A stretch of DNA of 64,000 nt from positions 4,469-68,468 of the forward strand of contig CAYQUX010000022.1 in the NCBI GenBank assembly GCA_964420995.1, in the 5' to 3' direction. This stretch comes from Leptolinea sp964420995. GTDB taxonomy: Bacteria; Chloroflexota; Anaerolineae; Anaerolineales; Anaerolineaceae. The position numbers and the translations under genes are program-made. A model generated the notes under the pieces. That model was given only the letters and a program-made list of their open reading frames with translations. It was not told the DNA's origin and ran no database searches. Shown piece by piece: positions 34,414 through 42,638 of this stretch; the first letter of the stretch is position 1; each line of letters begins with the position of its first letter.

Positions 34414-35109
34414 ATGCCTGAAATCGATCCACTGACCCGGCTGGAAGTTCGCATAACTGAATGCCGTCAGTGCCTCCGGCTGGTTGCCTGGCGCGAGCAG
34501 GTGGCCCGTGAAAAACGCCGCGCCTACCGATATGAGGACTACTGGGGCAAACCCGTTCCCGGGTTCGGTGATCCATTTGCCCGTGTTTTAATCGTCGGGC
34601 TGGCCCCCGGCGCGCACGGTTCCAACCGCACCGGCCGCATGTTCACGGGTGACGCTTCGGGTGACTTTCTATACGCCGCCCTGCACAAAGCCGGATTTGC
34701 CAGCCAGCCGCGCTCCATCAACCGGATGGATGATTTACAGTTGACCGATGTGTTCATCACCGCTGTCGCGCGCTGCGCTCCTCCCGGAAACAAACCCACC
34801 CGCGATGAAATTGCCGCTTGCCTGCCCTTCGTCCGGCAGGAAATGGATTTTCTGCCGAACATTATGGGGATTGTTGCCCTGGGTTCAATCGCGTTTAATG
34901 AAATGTTGGGCTTGCTTGGGGTTAAGAGATCAGGATTTGTTTTCGGTCATGGAGCATTCTTCGAACCCGGCGGCGGTTTGCCGTGGATTCTTTCCGCCTA
35001 TCATCCCAGCCGTCAAAACACGCAGACCGGCCGGTTGACCGTGTCCATGTTCGACGAAATCTGGAAGGTTGTTCGATCCCGGTTGGATCAGACCGGGAAG
35101 GCAAAGTAA
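34414..35109 (+). CDS. Uracil-DNA glycosylase, family 5 (UDGb-like)
   Basis: Predicted protein of 231 residues. Motif A is GLAPGAHGSNRTGRMFTGD (about residues 63-81), and motif B is HPSRQNTQTGR near 205-215, both characteristic of family 5 enzymes. In this family motif A lacks the usual polar Asp/Asn. N-terminal ECRQC and later Cys residues (ARCAPP and AACLPF) are suited to an iron-sulfur cluster. It should remove uracil and some other deaminated or damaged bases from DNA. This family is known mainly from thermophiles, actinobacteria and Chloroflexota. The following hydrolase gene starts directly after its stop. Confidence 0.9.
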   Translation: MPEIDPLTRLEVRITECRQCLRLVAWREQVAREKRRAYRYEDYWGKPVPGFGDPFARVLIVGLAPGAHGSNRTGRMFTGDASGDFLYAALHKAGFASQPRSINRMDDLQLTDVFITAVARCAPPGNKPTRDEIAACLPFVRQEMDFLPNIMGIVALGSIAFNEMLGLLGVKRSGFVFGHGAFFEPGGGLPWILSAYHPSRQNTQTGRLTVSMFDEIWKVVRSRLDQTGKAK

Positions 35110-35892
35110 ATGCAGTCTGAACCGGCAAGAAGGAAACGGCGGGTAAATCCCATCCGGGTAGTAATCGGTTATATTCTCGGGCTTGGCATGGTACTGGCCG
35201 GAGTGTATTACTCCAGCCTCACGCCGGTCGGCCCCCTGCCTGAAGCGCTACCTTTCCTTGAAAGCGACAAGAGGGTAAATGTAGAAACGGATGGAATCCT
35301 CTATTTTCAACCAAAGGAAAAACCTGCCGGCACGGGTTTCATTTTCTACCCCGGCGGCCGGGTGGATCACCGCTCCTATGCGCCGCTTGCTCACGCTCTG
35401 GCCTCGAAAGGCTGGCCCGCGGCCGTTGTGCCCATGCCGCTGAATCTGGCGGTACTTGGACAAAACCGCGCGTCCGACGTCATAGTGGGGCAACCAGAGG
35501 TATCCCGCTGGGTTATTGCCGGGCATTCACTGGGAGGCACCGTGGCAGCCGAATTTGCCGCGAAACATCCGGAAAAGTTGGCGGGGCTGGTATTCCTGGC
35601 TTCTTATCCGGGAAGAAAAGATTTTTCGGCAGCCAGCCTGCCAGTGTTGTCCATCTACGGCAGCGCCGATGGACTGATCACGGCTGAAGATTGGAATACG
35701 TACAGAGATCGATTCCCTCCATCCACCCAGTGGGTGATTATTGAAGGCGGAAACCACGCCGGTTTTGGTTGGTATGGCAAACAGGATGGAGATAATCCCG
35801 CGGCCATTACCCTGCAAAATCAGACTGATCAGATTCTACAAACGGTTGACCAATTTATGAATACAATAGAGAATTCAGAAGTAAAACCTTAA
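35110..35892 (+). CDS. Membrane-anchored alpha/beta hydrolase
   Basis: Predicted protein of 260 residues. An N-terminal helix (about residues 15-37) forms a signal anchor, so the catalytic part is probably outside the cytoplasm. The nucleophile elbow is AGHSLGGTVAAEFA (Ser near residue 140), the Asp is in SIYGSADGLITAED, and the His is in IEGGNHAGFGWYGKQ. The oxyanion region is FIFYPGGRVDHRSYAPLA. This is the short alpha/beta hydrolase type whose substrate cannot be predicted. It begins at the base after the UDG stop, so translation is coupled, though no functional link is obvious. Confidence 0.82.
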   Translation: MQSEPARRKRRVNPIRVVIGYILGLGMVLAGVYYSSLTPVGPLPEALPFLESDKRVNVETDGILYFQPKEKPAGTGFIFYPGGRVDHRSYAPLAHALASKGWPAAVVPMPLNLAVLGQNRASDVIVGQPEVSRWVIAGHSLGGTVAAEFAAKHPEKLAGLVFLASYPGRKDFSAASLPVLSIYGSADGLITAEDWNTYRDRFPPSTQWVIIEGGNHAGFGWYGKQDGDNPAAITLQNQTDQILQTVDQFMNTIENSEVKP

Positions 35893-35907
35893 TCCCAGGT
35901 GATATGT

Positions 35908-36396
35908 ATGAATCCTTCACGTGAATCAGAAAAAACGATTACTACAGGGAAACCTGCGCCGGATTTTCAGCTGGCAGACACACGGGATGTTACCATACGA
36001 TTATCAGACTTCAAGGGCCGGAAACATGTCGTCCTGGTATTAAGCCGCAGCTTTTTTTGCCCATTTTGCCGCCGGCATCTGGCGCTATTAAACCATGATT
36101 ATCCGGAATTTCAGAAAAGAAACGCGGAAGTACTGGTTCTTGGCCCGGCAAACACCGAGACCTTCAAGCGCGTTTGGAAAATGGAAGACTATTCCATGAT
36201 CGGGATTTCAGATGCCGATTCCAACGTGTCAGACCTGTACAAGCAGGAAGTAAATCTGCTTAAACTGGGGCGCATGCCCGCGTTGGCGGTTATTGACAGG
36301 CAGGGTATCCTCCAATTTATCCATTACGCCAATTCCATGTCGGATATTCCGGACAATTCTAAAATTTTTAAAATTCTGGATACTTTGAACCACTAA
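35908..36396 (+). CDS. Peroxiredoxin/redoxin-fold protein with CPFC motif
   Basis: Predicted protein of about 162 residues starting at ATG 35908, with AGGTGAT a few bases upstream; a GTG at 35899 is an alternative. The AhpC/TSA-type thioredoxin fold is visible: GKPAPDFQLADTRDVTIRL, then VLVLSRSFFCPFCRRHLALL with the active CxxC (near residue 50), then VLVLGPANTETFKRVW and MPALAVIDRQGILQFIHY. The cis-Pro is in MPALAV. It could reduce peroxides or act as a thiol reductase. A Cys-free relative of the fold is encoded 11 bp downstream. Confidence 0.8.
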   Translation: MNPSRESEKTITTGKPAPDFQLADTRDVTIRLSDFKGRKHVVLVLSRSFFCPFCRRHLALLNHDYPEFQKRNAEVLVLGPANTETFKRVWKMEDYSMIGISDADSNVSDLYKQEVNLLKLGRMPALAVIDRQGILQFIHYANSMSDIPDNSKIFKILDTLNH

Positions 36397-36407
36397 CGGC
36401 ATGCCGT

Positions 36408-36878
36408 ATGATCACTTTTCCGACAGTACAGGGAACCAACCTTCTCAGACAAAAAATAACCTTACCCGCAGATTTTAAGGGTCAGGTAAACCTGGTTTTT
36501 ATTGCCTTCCTGCAGTGGCAGCAATCTGAAGTGAATTCCTGGGTACCGTGGATTAAGGAAATGGAAGGGCGGTTCCCTGGTCTAAAATATTATGAATTAC
36601 CGGTTATCGAGGACCGCAGCACAATCAGTAAATGGTTCATTAATGAGGGGATGCGCGCAGGAATCCCCAACCCGGTTACCCGCGAGCGGACTGTTACCCT
36701 CTATTTGAAGAAAACAGACTTTAAAAAAGCGCTTGATCTGCAGGATGAAGATCACATCCACGTCTTGCTGCTGGAAGAAAACGCGAATGTTTTGACTGCC
36801 GCTAGAGGCTATTTCGCCGATGAACCTGCCAGAGCATTGCAGCGGCAGATTGAAAACATCTTCAACCAGACAAAGTGA
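36408..36878 (+). CDS. Thioredoxin-fold-like protein without cysteines, function unknown
   Basis: Predicted protein of 156 residues. The pattern KGQVNLVFIAFLQWQQSEVNSW, where thioredoxin-like proteins have their CxxC, contains no Cys; no Cys is seen anywhere in the protein. A later strand reads HIHVLLLEENANVLTAARG, like the end of a redoxin domain. The layout recalls the thioredoxin-like fold of ATP10-type assembly factors, but this is a weak resemblance. It follows the CPFC redoxin gene closely and may be its non-catalytic partner. I would not assign a function. Confidence 0.65.
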   Translation: MITFPTVQGTNLLRQKITLPADFKGQVNLVFIAFLQWQQSEVNSWVPWIKEMEGRFPGLKYYELPVIEDRSTISKWFINEGMRAGIPNPVTRERTVTLYLKKTDFKKALDLQDEDHIHVLLLEENANVLTAARGYFADEPARALQRQIENIFNQTK

Positions 36879-36884
36879 ACTTTT

Positions 36885-37415
36885 TTATCTTTTAACGCAA
36901 ATCGCAGCCGCAATTTTCACGATATTCAAGTCCCCATACGTTTCCAACACAAACTGACGTAATTTCAGGGTGTAATCCACCAGGTTGTTCCATTTCTCAT
37001 CTTTCATCCAGGCAGCATCCAGCAATATGGATGTTTTATCATACAGCTTTAAGAGTTTAACCAAGTCCTCTTTCATCCAGATCAGTTCCTGCTCATTTTT
37101 GAAGCTTTCAAATGTCATCTCCTCCACAAGTCGGGCAACTTCCGTATCTGTGCCTACGGGTAATTGCAGGGTGGTATCTTCAAGAACATCATGCCAGATC
37201 AACACCAGGCAGCCGGGAAAACGAATCTCCTCGGGCAGTTTTGTTTCTGTCAACAATGTCATTCCACACCAGATCGGGTGTACTACATAAGGTGTCTTTC
37301 TATCCCAGAACCTGATCGCGTCATCGGGAGAGTTGGGGTGTTCAATGTGTGCGGCTATGGCATGGTTAATCGCATGTTTCATTTCCATGGCAATTTGATG
37401 AGTGGCTGTATCCAT
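36885..37415 (-). CDS. HD-domain metal-dependent phosphohydrolase (RelA/SpoT-like fold)
   Basis: Predicted protein of 176 residues from ATG 37415, with GGAG six bases upstream. The HD metal ligands are in order: His in YVVHPIWCGM, the HD pair in VLIWHDVLEDTTL, and the last Asp in LLKLYDKTSILLD. The sequence around HDVLEDT is that of stand-alone ppGpp hydrolase-type (SAH/Mesh1-like) and related HD proteins, so hydrolysis of a nucleotide such as (p)ppGpp is possible. There is no synthetase domain. It lies downstream of the eno terminator on the same strand and converges with the redoxin-like genes. Confidence 0.75.
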   Translation of the reverse strand: MDTATHQIAMEMKHAINHAIAAHIEHPNSPDDAIRFWDRKTPYVVHPIWCGMTLLTETKLPEEIRFPGCLVLIWHDVLEDTTLQLPVGTDTEVARLVEEMTFESFKNEQELIWMKEDLVKLLKLYDKTSILLDAAWMKDEKWNNLVDYTLKLRQFVLETYGDLNIVKIAAAICVKR

Positions 37416-37461
37416 AAAAACTCCAAAGAACTTGATGCGTCCAAATGGGATGTATTCCAAT

Positions 37462-37494
37462 AAAAAAAGAGAGGCTGCCCATTGACAGCCTCTC
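37462..37494 (-). terminator. Intrinsic terminator of eno
   Basis: GAGAGGCTG (37469-37477) pairs with CAGCCTCTC (37486-37494). On the minus strand the stem is followed by seven T residues. Confidence 0.85.
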
Positions 37495-37512
37495 ATCATG
37501 TTTGGAATTCTT

Positions 37513-38805
37513 CTAGCCGCGGCGGATGGCTCCCCAGCCGGCGTATTTGGCGGTGTCGCCCAGTTCGGCTTCGATGCGCAGCAACTGGTTGTATTTTGCC
37601 ACACGGTCAGAGCGGGCCGGCGCGCCGGTCTTGATTTGGCCCATGTTCAGGGCAACTGCCAGGTCGGCGATGGTGCTGTCTTCGGTCTCGCCGGAGCGGT
37701 GAGAGGTGACAGCCCGCCAACCGGCGCGGTGGCAGGTTTCGACGGCTTCAATGGTCTCGGTCAGGGAACCGATCTGGTTCAGTTTGACGAGCAAAGCGTT
37801 AGCGGCGTTTTCTTTGATACCACGGCGCACACGTTCAGGATTGGTAACCAGCAGGTCATCTCCCACGATCTGGATCTTGTGACCCATTTCTTTAACCATT
37901 AGTTTCCAAGAATCCCAGTCGTCCTGAGCCAGGCCGTCTTCAATTGAGACGATCGGATACTGGTCAACCCAGTTCTTCCAGAAAGCCACCATCTGCTCGC
38001 CGGTCAGTTTCTTACCTTCCTTGCGCAGGTTGTAGGTCTTGGTCTCTTCGTCGTACAGTTCGGAAGCAGCAGGATCAAGAGCGATGGCAACCTGTTCACC
38101 GGCTTTATAACCGGCTTTTTCGATGGCTTCCAGGATGACTTCCACGGCCTCGTTGTTGGCTTTCAGCGCGGGGGCGTAACCGCCTTCGTCACCGACCAGG
38201 GTGGCATATCCGCGGGCTTTGAGCACGGCTTTGAGGTTGTGGTAAATCTCGGCACCCCAGCGCAAACCTTCAGCGAAGGAGGAAGCGCCAAACGGCATAA
38301 CCATGAATTCCTGCGCGTCGGTGGACTGCCAGGCGGTATGGGCGCCGCCATTGAGGATGTTCATCATGGGGACGGGCAGAACATGGGCGTATACACCGCC
38401 CAGGTAGCGGTAGAGCGGCAAACCCAGAGAGGAAGCGGCGGCTTTGGCTACGGCCAGGCTGGTGCCCAGAATGGCGTTGGCGCCAAGTTTGGATTTATTG
38501 GGGGTACCGTCCAGTTCGATCAGGGCGGTATCGATGGCTTTCTGTTCGGCAGCATCCCAGCCGACCAGTTCTTCGGCGATCAAAGAGTTGACGTTTTCAA
38601 CCGCTTTGGTAACACCTTTACCCAGATAGCGGCTTTTGTCGCCGTCGCGCATTTCCAACGCTTCATGAATACCGGTGGATGCACCGGAGGGGACTGCGGC
38701 TCGGCCCCAGGATCCGTCAGCCAAAATGACTTCGACTTCCACGGTGGGATTGCCGCGAGAATCTAGTATTTCCAATGCCTGTACAGCTTCAATAACAGTG
38801 TCCAT
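37513..38805 (-). CDS. eno: Enolase
   Basis: Predicted protein of 430 residues, the standard length. It starts with the usual AVQALEILDSRGNPTVEVEV. Metal ligands and catalytic residues are in the expected blocks: VGDEGGYAP, SIEDGLAQDDWDSW, QIVGDDLLVTNPERV, LVKLNQIGSLTETIEAV and SHRSGETEDSTIADLAV. It converts 2-phosphoglycerate to phosphoenolpyruvate. It has its own terminator. A TATACT box on the minus strand at 38877-38872, with no good -35, could be part of its promoter. Confidence 0.97.
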   Translation of the reverse strand: MDTVIEAVQALEILDSRGNPTVEVEVILADGSWGRAAVPSGASTGIHEALEMRDGDKSRYLGKGVTKAVENVNSLIAEELVGWDAAEQKAIDTALIELDGTPNKSKLGANAILGTSLAVAKAAASSLGLPLYRYLGGVYAHVLPVPMMNILNGGAHTAWQSTDAQEFMVMPFGASSFAEGLRWGAEIYHNLKAVLKARGYATLVGDEGGYAPALKANNEAVEVILEAIEKAGYKAGEQVAIALDPAASELYDEETKTYNLRKEGKKLTGEQMVAFWKNWVDQYPIVSIEDGLAQDDWDSWKLMVKEMGHKIQIVGDDLLVTNPERVRRGIKENAANALLVKLNQIGSLTETIEAVETCHRAGWRAVTSHRSGETEDSTIADLAVALNMGQIKTGAPARSDRVAKYNQLLRIEAELGDTAKYAGWGAIRRG

Positions 38806-38889
38806 TTTGTCCCTCGAAATGAAAAAGGTTGATTGGCTAAAAGCGCCAGTTGATCTTCAATTTAATAACCAAGTATACCCGAAATCGAA

Positions 38890-40959
38890 TCACTTACCCG
38901 GAAGATACGTATACAACCCGGATCCCCATACATCCTTCATAAATTCAACCCGGTTTTTAAATAAACCCATATATGGGTCAGAATCGGTGATCATGTATTT
39001 ATTGCCATGCAGATATTGCATCCCAACCTCATCCATGTAGATATTGGCATTTCCCTGTTTTAAGAGGTGGAAATAATAGGTGGAATTCATCAAACCATCC
39101 AGATTGATGATGGTGCGGTCTTTAATAAAATAGGCCACCACTCCCCCGCCAGTCGAACCGATCTTAGCCCCAACAGGGGTCTCCTTTTCCACGGCAACCA
39201 CACCCGCCAGATACATCTCTTCTCTTCCCGGTTTGACATAGTACGGGACGAAGTTGATCAGGTCGGTCGTGTAGATGTACAACAGGAAGAGAGACAGAAA
39301 AACCACGATGGTCTGTTGCACATTCCGGGTCATACGCAGCCTGGTGAATACCATGAGGATGGCGTCAAACAATAGTCCGGCGATTAGCACGATCAACACC
39401 ATTTCCTGCACCCAATACCAGGGGCGCGTATTCACGTAACTCGTGCCCATGTAAGACATGATCTGACACATACAACCGGCGAACAGGGCTGGCAGTGCCA
39501 GACCGCCCATGGTTGAACCAACCTTTTTTCGGTACACGAAAATCAGCACCGCGACCACCAGTCCAATCATGATCCAGCTAAAGATCATCTGCCCCTGGAA
39601 AGGATCGTCGAACACGGTCTTACCGGCAGCTTCCGCCGAGTTTTCTATGCGGGTATTGACCAGCGAAAGTACCGGATTCCAGGGTCCGCGTTCATTTTCA
39701 GGGAAGCCCAGCAGGCCTTCCCATACCTCATTCGGCCGGCCGTACACTGTGTTTGGCAGCGACCCCCACCACTGTTTGATCTGCCCGCTGACCGGCGCCG
39801 GCGTGCCAAAATAAAAGAAATTGAAAATAAAGTAGATTCCCAGCAGTAAACCCACCGGCAGGGCAAACCCCATCCCTTCAGGCAGCCACGTGTTCCAGGA
39901 ACGCAGCCTGGCAGGTGTTTCTGCCGATCCCTCCCGGCGTTGAATGAGCCAGTCCAGGCTGTGAATGATCAGCAGAACAACCGAGGAAATGGCAAGGTCA
40001 GCCACCGGGATAAGCCGTGGATAACCGGGTATGACGTTCATGGCTGTCAGCCCGGCCAGCAACGCCAGTGCCAGGCCATCCGCCATGATCAGACTGACAA
40101 TTATCCGGGCAGCCAGCGTGAACCATGACCCCGCCGAGCGGGAACGATAGACCCCCAATACCTCGAAAAGCACCAATTTGCCTGCCAGTGAAACCGCCAT
40201 CATGATATAGACAGAGGAAAGATACTGGTAATACTCCGCGCCGGGTTTTAAACGCCAGAACGCGGCTGCGATTGGCGCGAGGTAGAAAAAAGCCAGGTCG
40301 GCGAGCAACAATACATTAAGTTTTGGACGGCGAAAAACCAGCCAGATTCCCGCCATTCCGACCAGGAAAATATTATCCAGGCGGCTTAGAATGGTCAACG
40401 CCGCCACCAGACCGATCGGCAGCATTTGTCGGATCCGTTGCCGCCAGTTTTCCCCCTCGTTGGGTTTGAAACTGACCACACGGTTGAACAGGAAGGCAAT
40501 GAAGAACGCGCTGATTGTGCTTTCCATACCCAGTCGTGAGGTGACCCCTTGAATGGATGGAGTAAGCAGCCAGAGCAGCGCGGTTACAATGGCAGCCGCC
40601 TCACTGGTAATCCGGCGCATAGTGCGATACAGCAGGATGCCTGTCCCGGCGTTAAATACGCCGGCCACCAGCACCAGTATACGCAGCGGAAGCATAAGAT
40701 CAAAACGGGCAAAAGCAAAAACCGGGATGCACACCAGCATCCAAAGCGGATGAAAACCGCTTGATGTGCCAATGCGGTCAAACGTAAGACCGTAACCTTC
40801 CGTGACATTTTGAGCCGTTTTGAAATAGTAGAATGCGTCATCCGTGCTGTACCAGTTCATCAGATTATTAGCCGGGGCGAAAGCGACGTAGAGGGAAGAC
40901 AGCAGGACGATGATTACAACAATAATTTCAAATCGATGGGATAACAGGAATTTTTTCAC
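38890..40959 (-). CDS. Large polytopic membrane protein, GT-C glycosyltransferase-like
   Basis: Predicted protein of 689 residues with roughly a dozen transmembrane segments and a soluble C-terminal region of about 110 residues. After the first helix (about 10-29) comes the loop NWYSTDDAFYYFKTAQNV, then GTSSGFHPLWML. A DD pair in the first external loop is the metal-binding signature of GT-C enzymes that use polyprenyl-phosphate sugars. It is not part of the window's main glycan operon and stands alone, 84 bp upstream of eno on the same strand. It probably adds a sugar to an envelope polymer, lipid or protein; acceptor unknown. Confidence 0.82.
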   Translation of the reverse strand: MKKFLLSHRFEIIVVIIVLLSSLYVAFAPANNLMNWYSTDDAFYYFKTAQNVTEGYGLTFDRIGTSSGFHPLWMLVCIPVFAFARFDLMLPLRILVLVAGVFNAGTGILLYRTMRRITSEAAAIVTALLWLLTPSIQGVTSRLGMESTISAFFIAFLFNRVVSFKPNEGENWRQRIRQMLPIGLVAALTILSRLDNIFLVGMAGIWLVFRRPKLNVLLLADLAFFYLAPIAAAFWRLKPGAEYYQYLSSVYIMMAVSLAGKLVLFEVLGVYRSRSAGSWFTLAARIIVSLIMADGLALALLAGLTAMNVIPGYPRLIPVADLAISSVVLLIIHSLDWLIQRREGSAETPARLRSWNTWLPEGMGFALPVGLLLGIYFIFNFFYFGTPAPVSGQIKQWWGSLPNTVYGRPNEVWEGLLGFPENERGPWNPVLSLVNTRIENSAEAAGKTVFDDPFQGQMIFSWIMIGLVVAVLIFVYRKKVGSTMGGLALPALFAGCMCQIMSYMGTSYVNTRPWYWVQEMVLIVLIAGLLFDAILMVFTRLRMTRNVQQTIVVFLSLFLLYIYTTDLINFVPYYVKPGREEMYLAGVVAVEKETPVGAKIGSTGGGVVAYFIKDRTIINLDGLMNSTYYFHLLKQGNANIYMDEVGMQYLHGNKYMITDSDPYMGLFKNRVEFMKDVWGSGLYTYLPGK

Positions 40960-41019
40960 TGGCGATCCGCGTTCGGGGAATAGGCTTTATTTTACCAGCA
41001 CGCCGCCAACAGCCCGGAT

Positions 41020-41027
41020 GCTATAAT
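41020..41027 (+). promoter_or_regulatory. Extended -10 promoter of VOC gene
   Basis: TATAAT (41022-41027) is preceded by TGC, giving the extended -10 TGCTATAAT, about 28 bases before the chosen start codon. No good -35 is seen. Confidence 0.45.
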
Positions 41028-41054
41028 TTTTAAATCTTATTCGTGAGGATGGGT

Positions 41055-41564
41055 ATGAACACACCATTACCGTTTTTGCAAAATGGAATTGCACAGGTTT
41101 GTATTCTGGTTCCCCAATTGGAACCGGTTGTGGAGGCTTACCACCGCCTTTTTGGTATCGGCCCCTGGCATTTTTATACCTATAAGAAACCGCTTGTTAA
41201 AGAGATGCATTATTACGGCAGGGAAGCTGATTACGCCATGCGGGTAGCCCTCTCGAATTTTGGTCCTATGCGGATTGAATTAATCGAACCGTTGCAAGGG
41301 GATTCTGTGTACGCGGATTTCATTCGCGAACATGGGTACGGGGTGCACCACTTTGGCCTGCTGACCGATGATATGCAAACCGCCCTGCGGGAAGCGGAAA
41401 AGGCCGGTTTGCACATGACCATGGACGGCAGCGGTTTTGGTAAGGACGGCGATGGGCATTACGCTTATCTTGACTCAGAGAAGGAGCTGGGCATCACACT
41501 GGAATTGATCGAACGCCCGAAGAACCGCCACAACCCGGAAAAGGTCTACCCGCCGGAGGAATAA
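41055..41564 (+). CDS. VOC-family (glyoxalase/methylmalonyl-CoA epimerase-like) protein
   Basis: Predicted protein of 169 residues from ATG 41055, chosen because GAGG lies six bases upstream; GTG 41043 and ATG 41049 are in frame but less well placed. Two beta-alpha-beta-beta-beta units are visible. The first begins IAQVCILVPQLEPVVEAYHR and ends with RIELIEPLQG; the second begins GYGVHHFGLLTDDMQTALR and ends with GITLELIERPK. His and Glu positions fit the metal-binding pattern of VOC enzymes such as methylmalonyl-CoA epimerase. No acyl-CoA genes are adjacent, so the reaction remains open. Confidence 0.82.
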   Translation: MNTPLPFLQNGIAQVCILVPQLEPVVEAYHRLFGIGPWHFYTYKKPLVKEMHYYGREADYAMRVALSNFGPMRIELIEPLQGDSVYADFIREHGYGVHHFGLLTDDMQTALREAEKAGLHMTMDGSGFGKDGDGHYAYLDSEKELGITLELIERPKNRHNPEKVYPPEE

Positions 41565-41602
41565 CACTTACTTCCATCGCGTCAGGATACTTTTTGGGCA
41601 CA

Positions 41603-42433
41603 CTAATGGGAGTAGGTATCCAGCACACCCTTCAATATCTGGGGGAAATCGGTAAATATTCCGGTCACCCCGGCTTTAATCAGCTTTCGCATGGACGTCT
41701 CTTTGTTGACCGTCCAGACGAACACATCATAGCCCTGCTCACGAATGGCACGCACGGTGCGCGGATTGGCTAGCCGGATTCCCGGGTTGTAGGATTGCGC
41801 GCCTACCTGGCGTAGACGTGCTAACGGATTCAAGTCAAGCCATTCCACCAGCGCGCCGGTGCGGATGGCCGGAGTGGTCTTCTTTGTCTGTTCGATATAA
41901 AGATGATTGAACGAGGATAGCCACACCTGCTCTTCCATCTTTAGGTTGGTGATGGCATCGAGGACTTTCCGCACGATCACCGCATCACCCGGCGTCCGGC
42001 GCAAGTCTTTGATCTCCACGTTTATCTGCCACTGGTTTTCTTTGGTGAAGGTCAGGGCTTCATCCAGAGTAAGTACAGGCAGACCAACAAATTTTTGCAA
42101 TTCCTCCGGCTGGATCGCCCCGCTTTTGATCTGCTTGAACGGGTCGGTAGAAATGTACCAGGATCCATAGTCAAGTCTCTTAAGCTCATCCAGGGTAAAG
42201 GATTGCACCCTCCACGGCTTGCGATTCGGGTAGACGGAAGCGGCATTTGACGTCCGGCGCAGGTTGTCATCGTGCAAAATGACCGGGATGCCGTCAGCCG
42301 TGAGGGTGACATCACATTCCCACAGGTCGGCTCCGCATTCCAACGCTTTTCGGGCGGCAGCGAGGGTATTCTCAGGCGCAAGTGATCGGGCGCCGCGATG
42401 GGCAATATTCAAAACATGTGGTCGAGTGGACAT
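41603..42433 (-). CDS. Glycerophosphodiester phosphodiesterase
   Basis: Predicted protein of 276 residues with the GDPD barrel. The catalytic opening is NIAHRGARSLAPENTLAA, followed by the metal-binding ECDVTLTADGIPVILHDD and LPVLTLDEAL. The end has the usual GYDVFVWTVNKETSMRKL and GVTGIFTDFP. It hydrolyses glycerophosphodiesters to glycerol 3-phosphate and an alcohol. No signal peptide is seen, so a cytoplasmic enzyme of the UgpQ type is likely. It is divergent from clpB, with about 205 bp between the starts. Confidence 0.9.
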   Translation of the reverse strand: MSTRPHVLNIAHRGARSLAPENTLAAARKALECGADLWECDVTLTADGIPVILHDDNLRRTSNAASVYPNRKPWRVQSFTLDELKRLDYGSWYISTDPFKQIKSGAIQPEELQKFVGLPVLTLDEALTFTKENQWQINVEIKDLRRTPGDAVIVRKVLDAITNLKMEEQVWLSSFNHLYIEQTKKTTPAIRTGALVEWLDLNPLARLRQVGAQSYNPGIRLANPRTVRAIREQGYDVFVWTVNKETSMRKLIKAGVTGIFTDFPQILKGVLDTYSH

Positions 42434-42638
42434 AAAACCCCGGATTTAATGAAATTATTAATATTGTAACAAATTCAAATCATCTGTGATACTCCAAATT
42501 TTTTGCCCCCAAATTGCATGGCGGCACTTTTTCAGGCAGATTTGCTTAATCTGATATAAAACTAATAAGACTCTGACAAAAATCAAATACCGGAGGACTA
42601 CCCTCTCTCTGATTACAATTACGAAGGGAGAATCCCTC

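Noticed and set aside
42434..42638. CIRCE or other heat-shock operator upstream of clpB
   Set aside because: No TTAGCACTC-N9-GAGTGCTAA-like inverted repeat is present in the 205 bases between the two starts.
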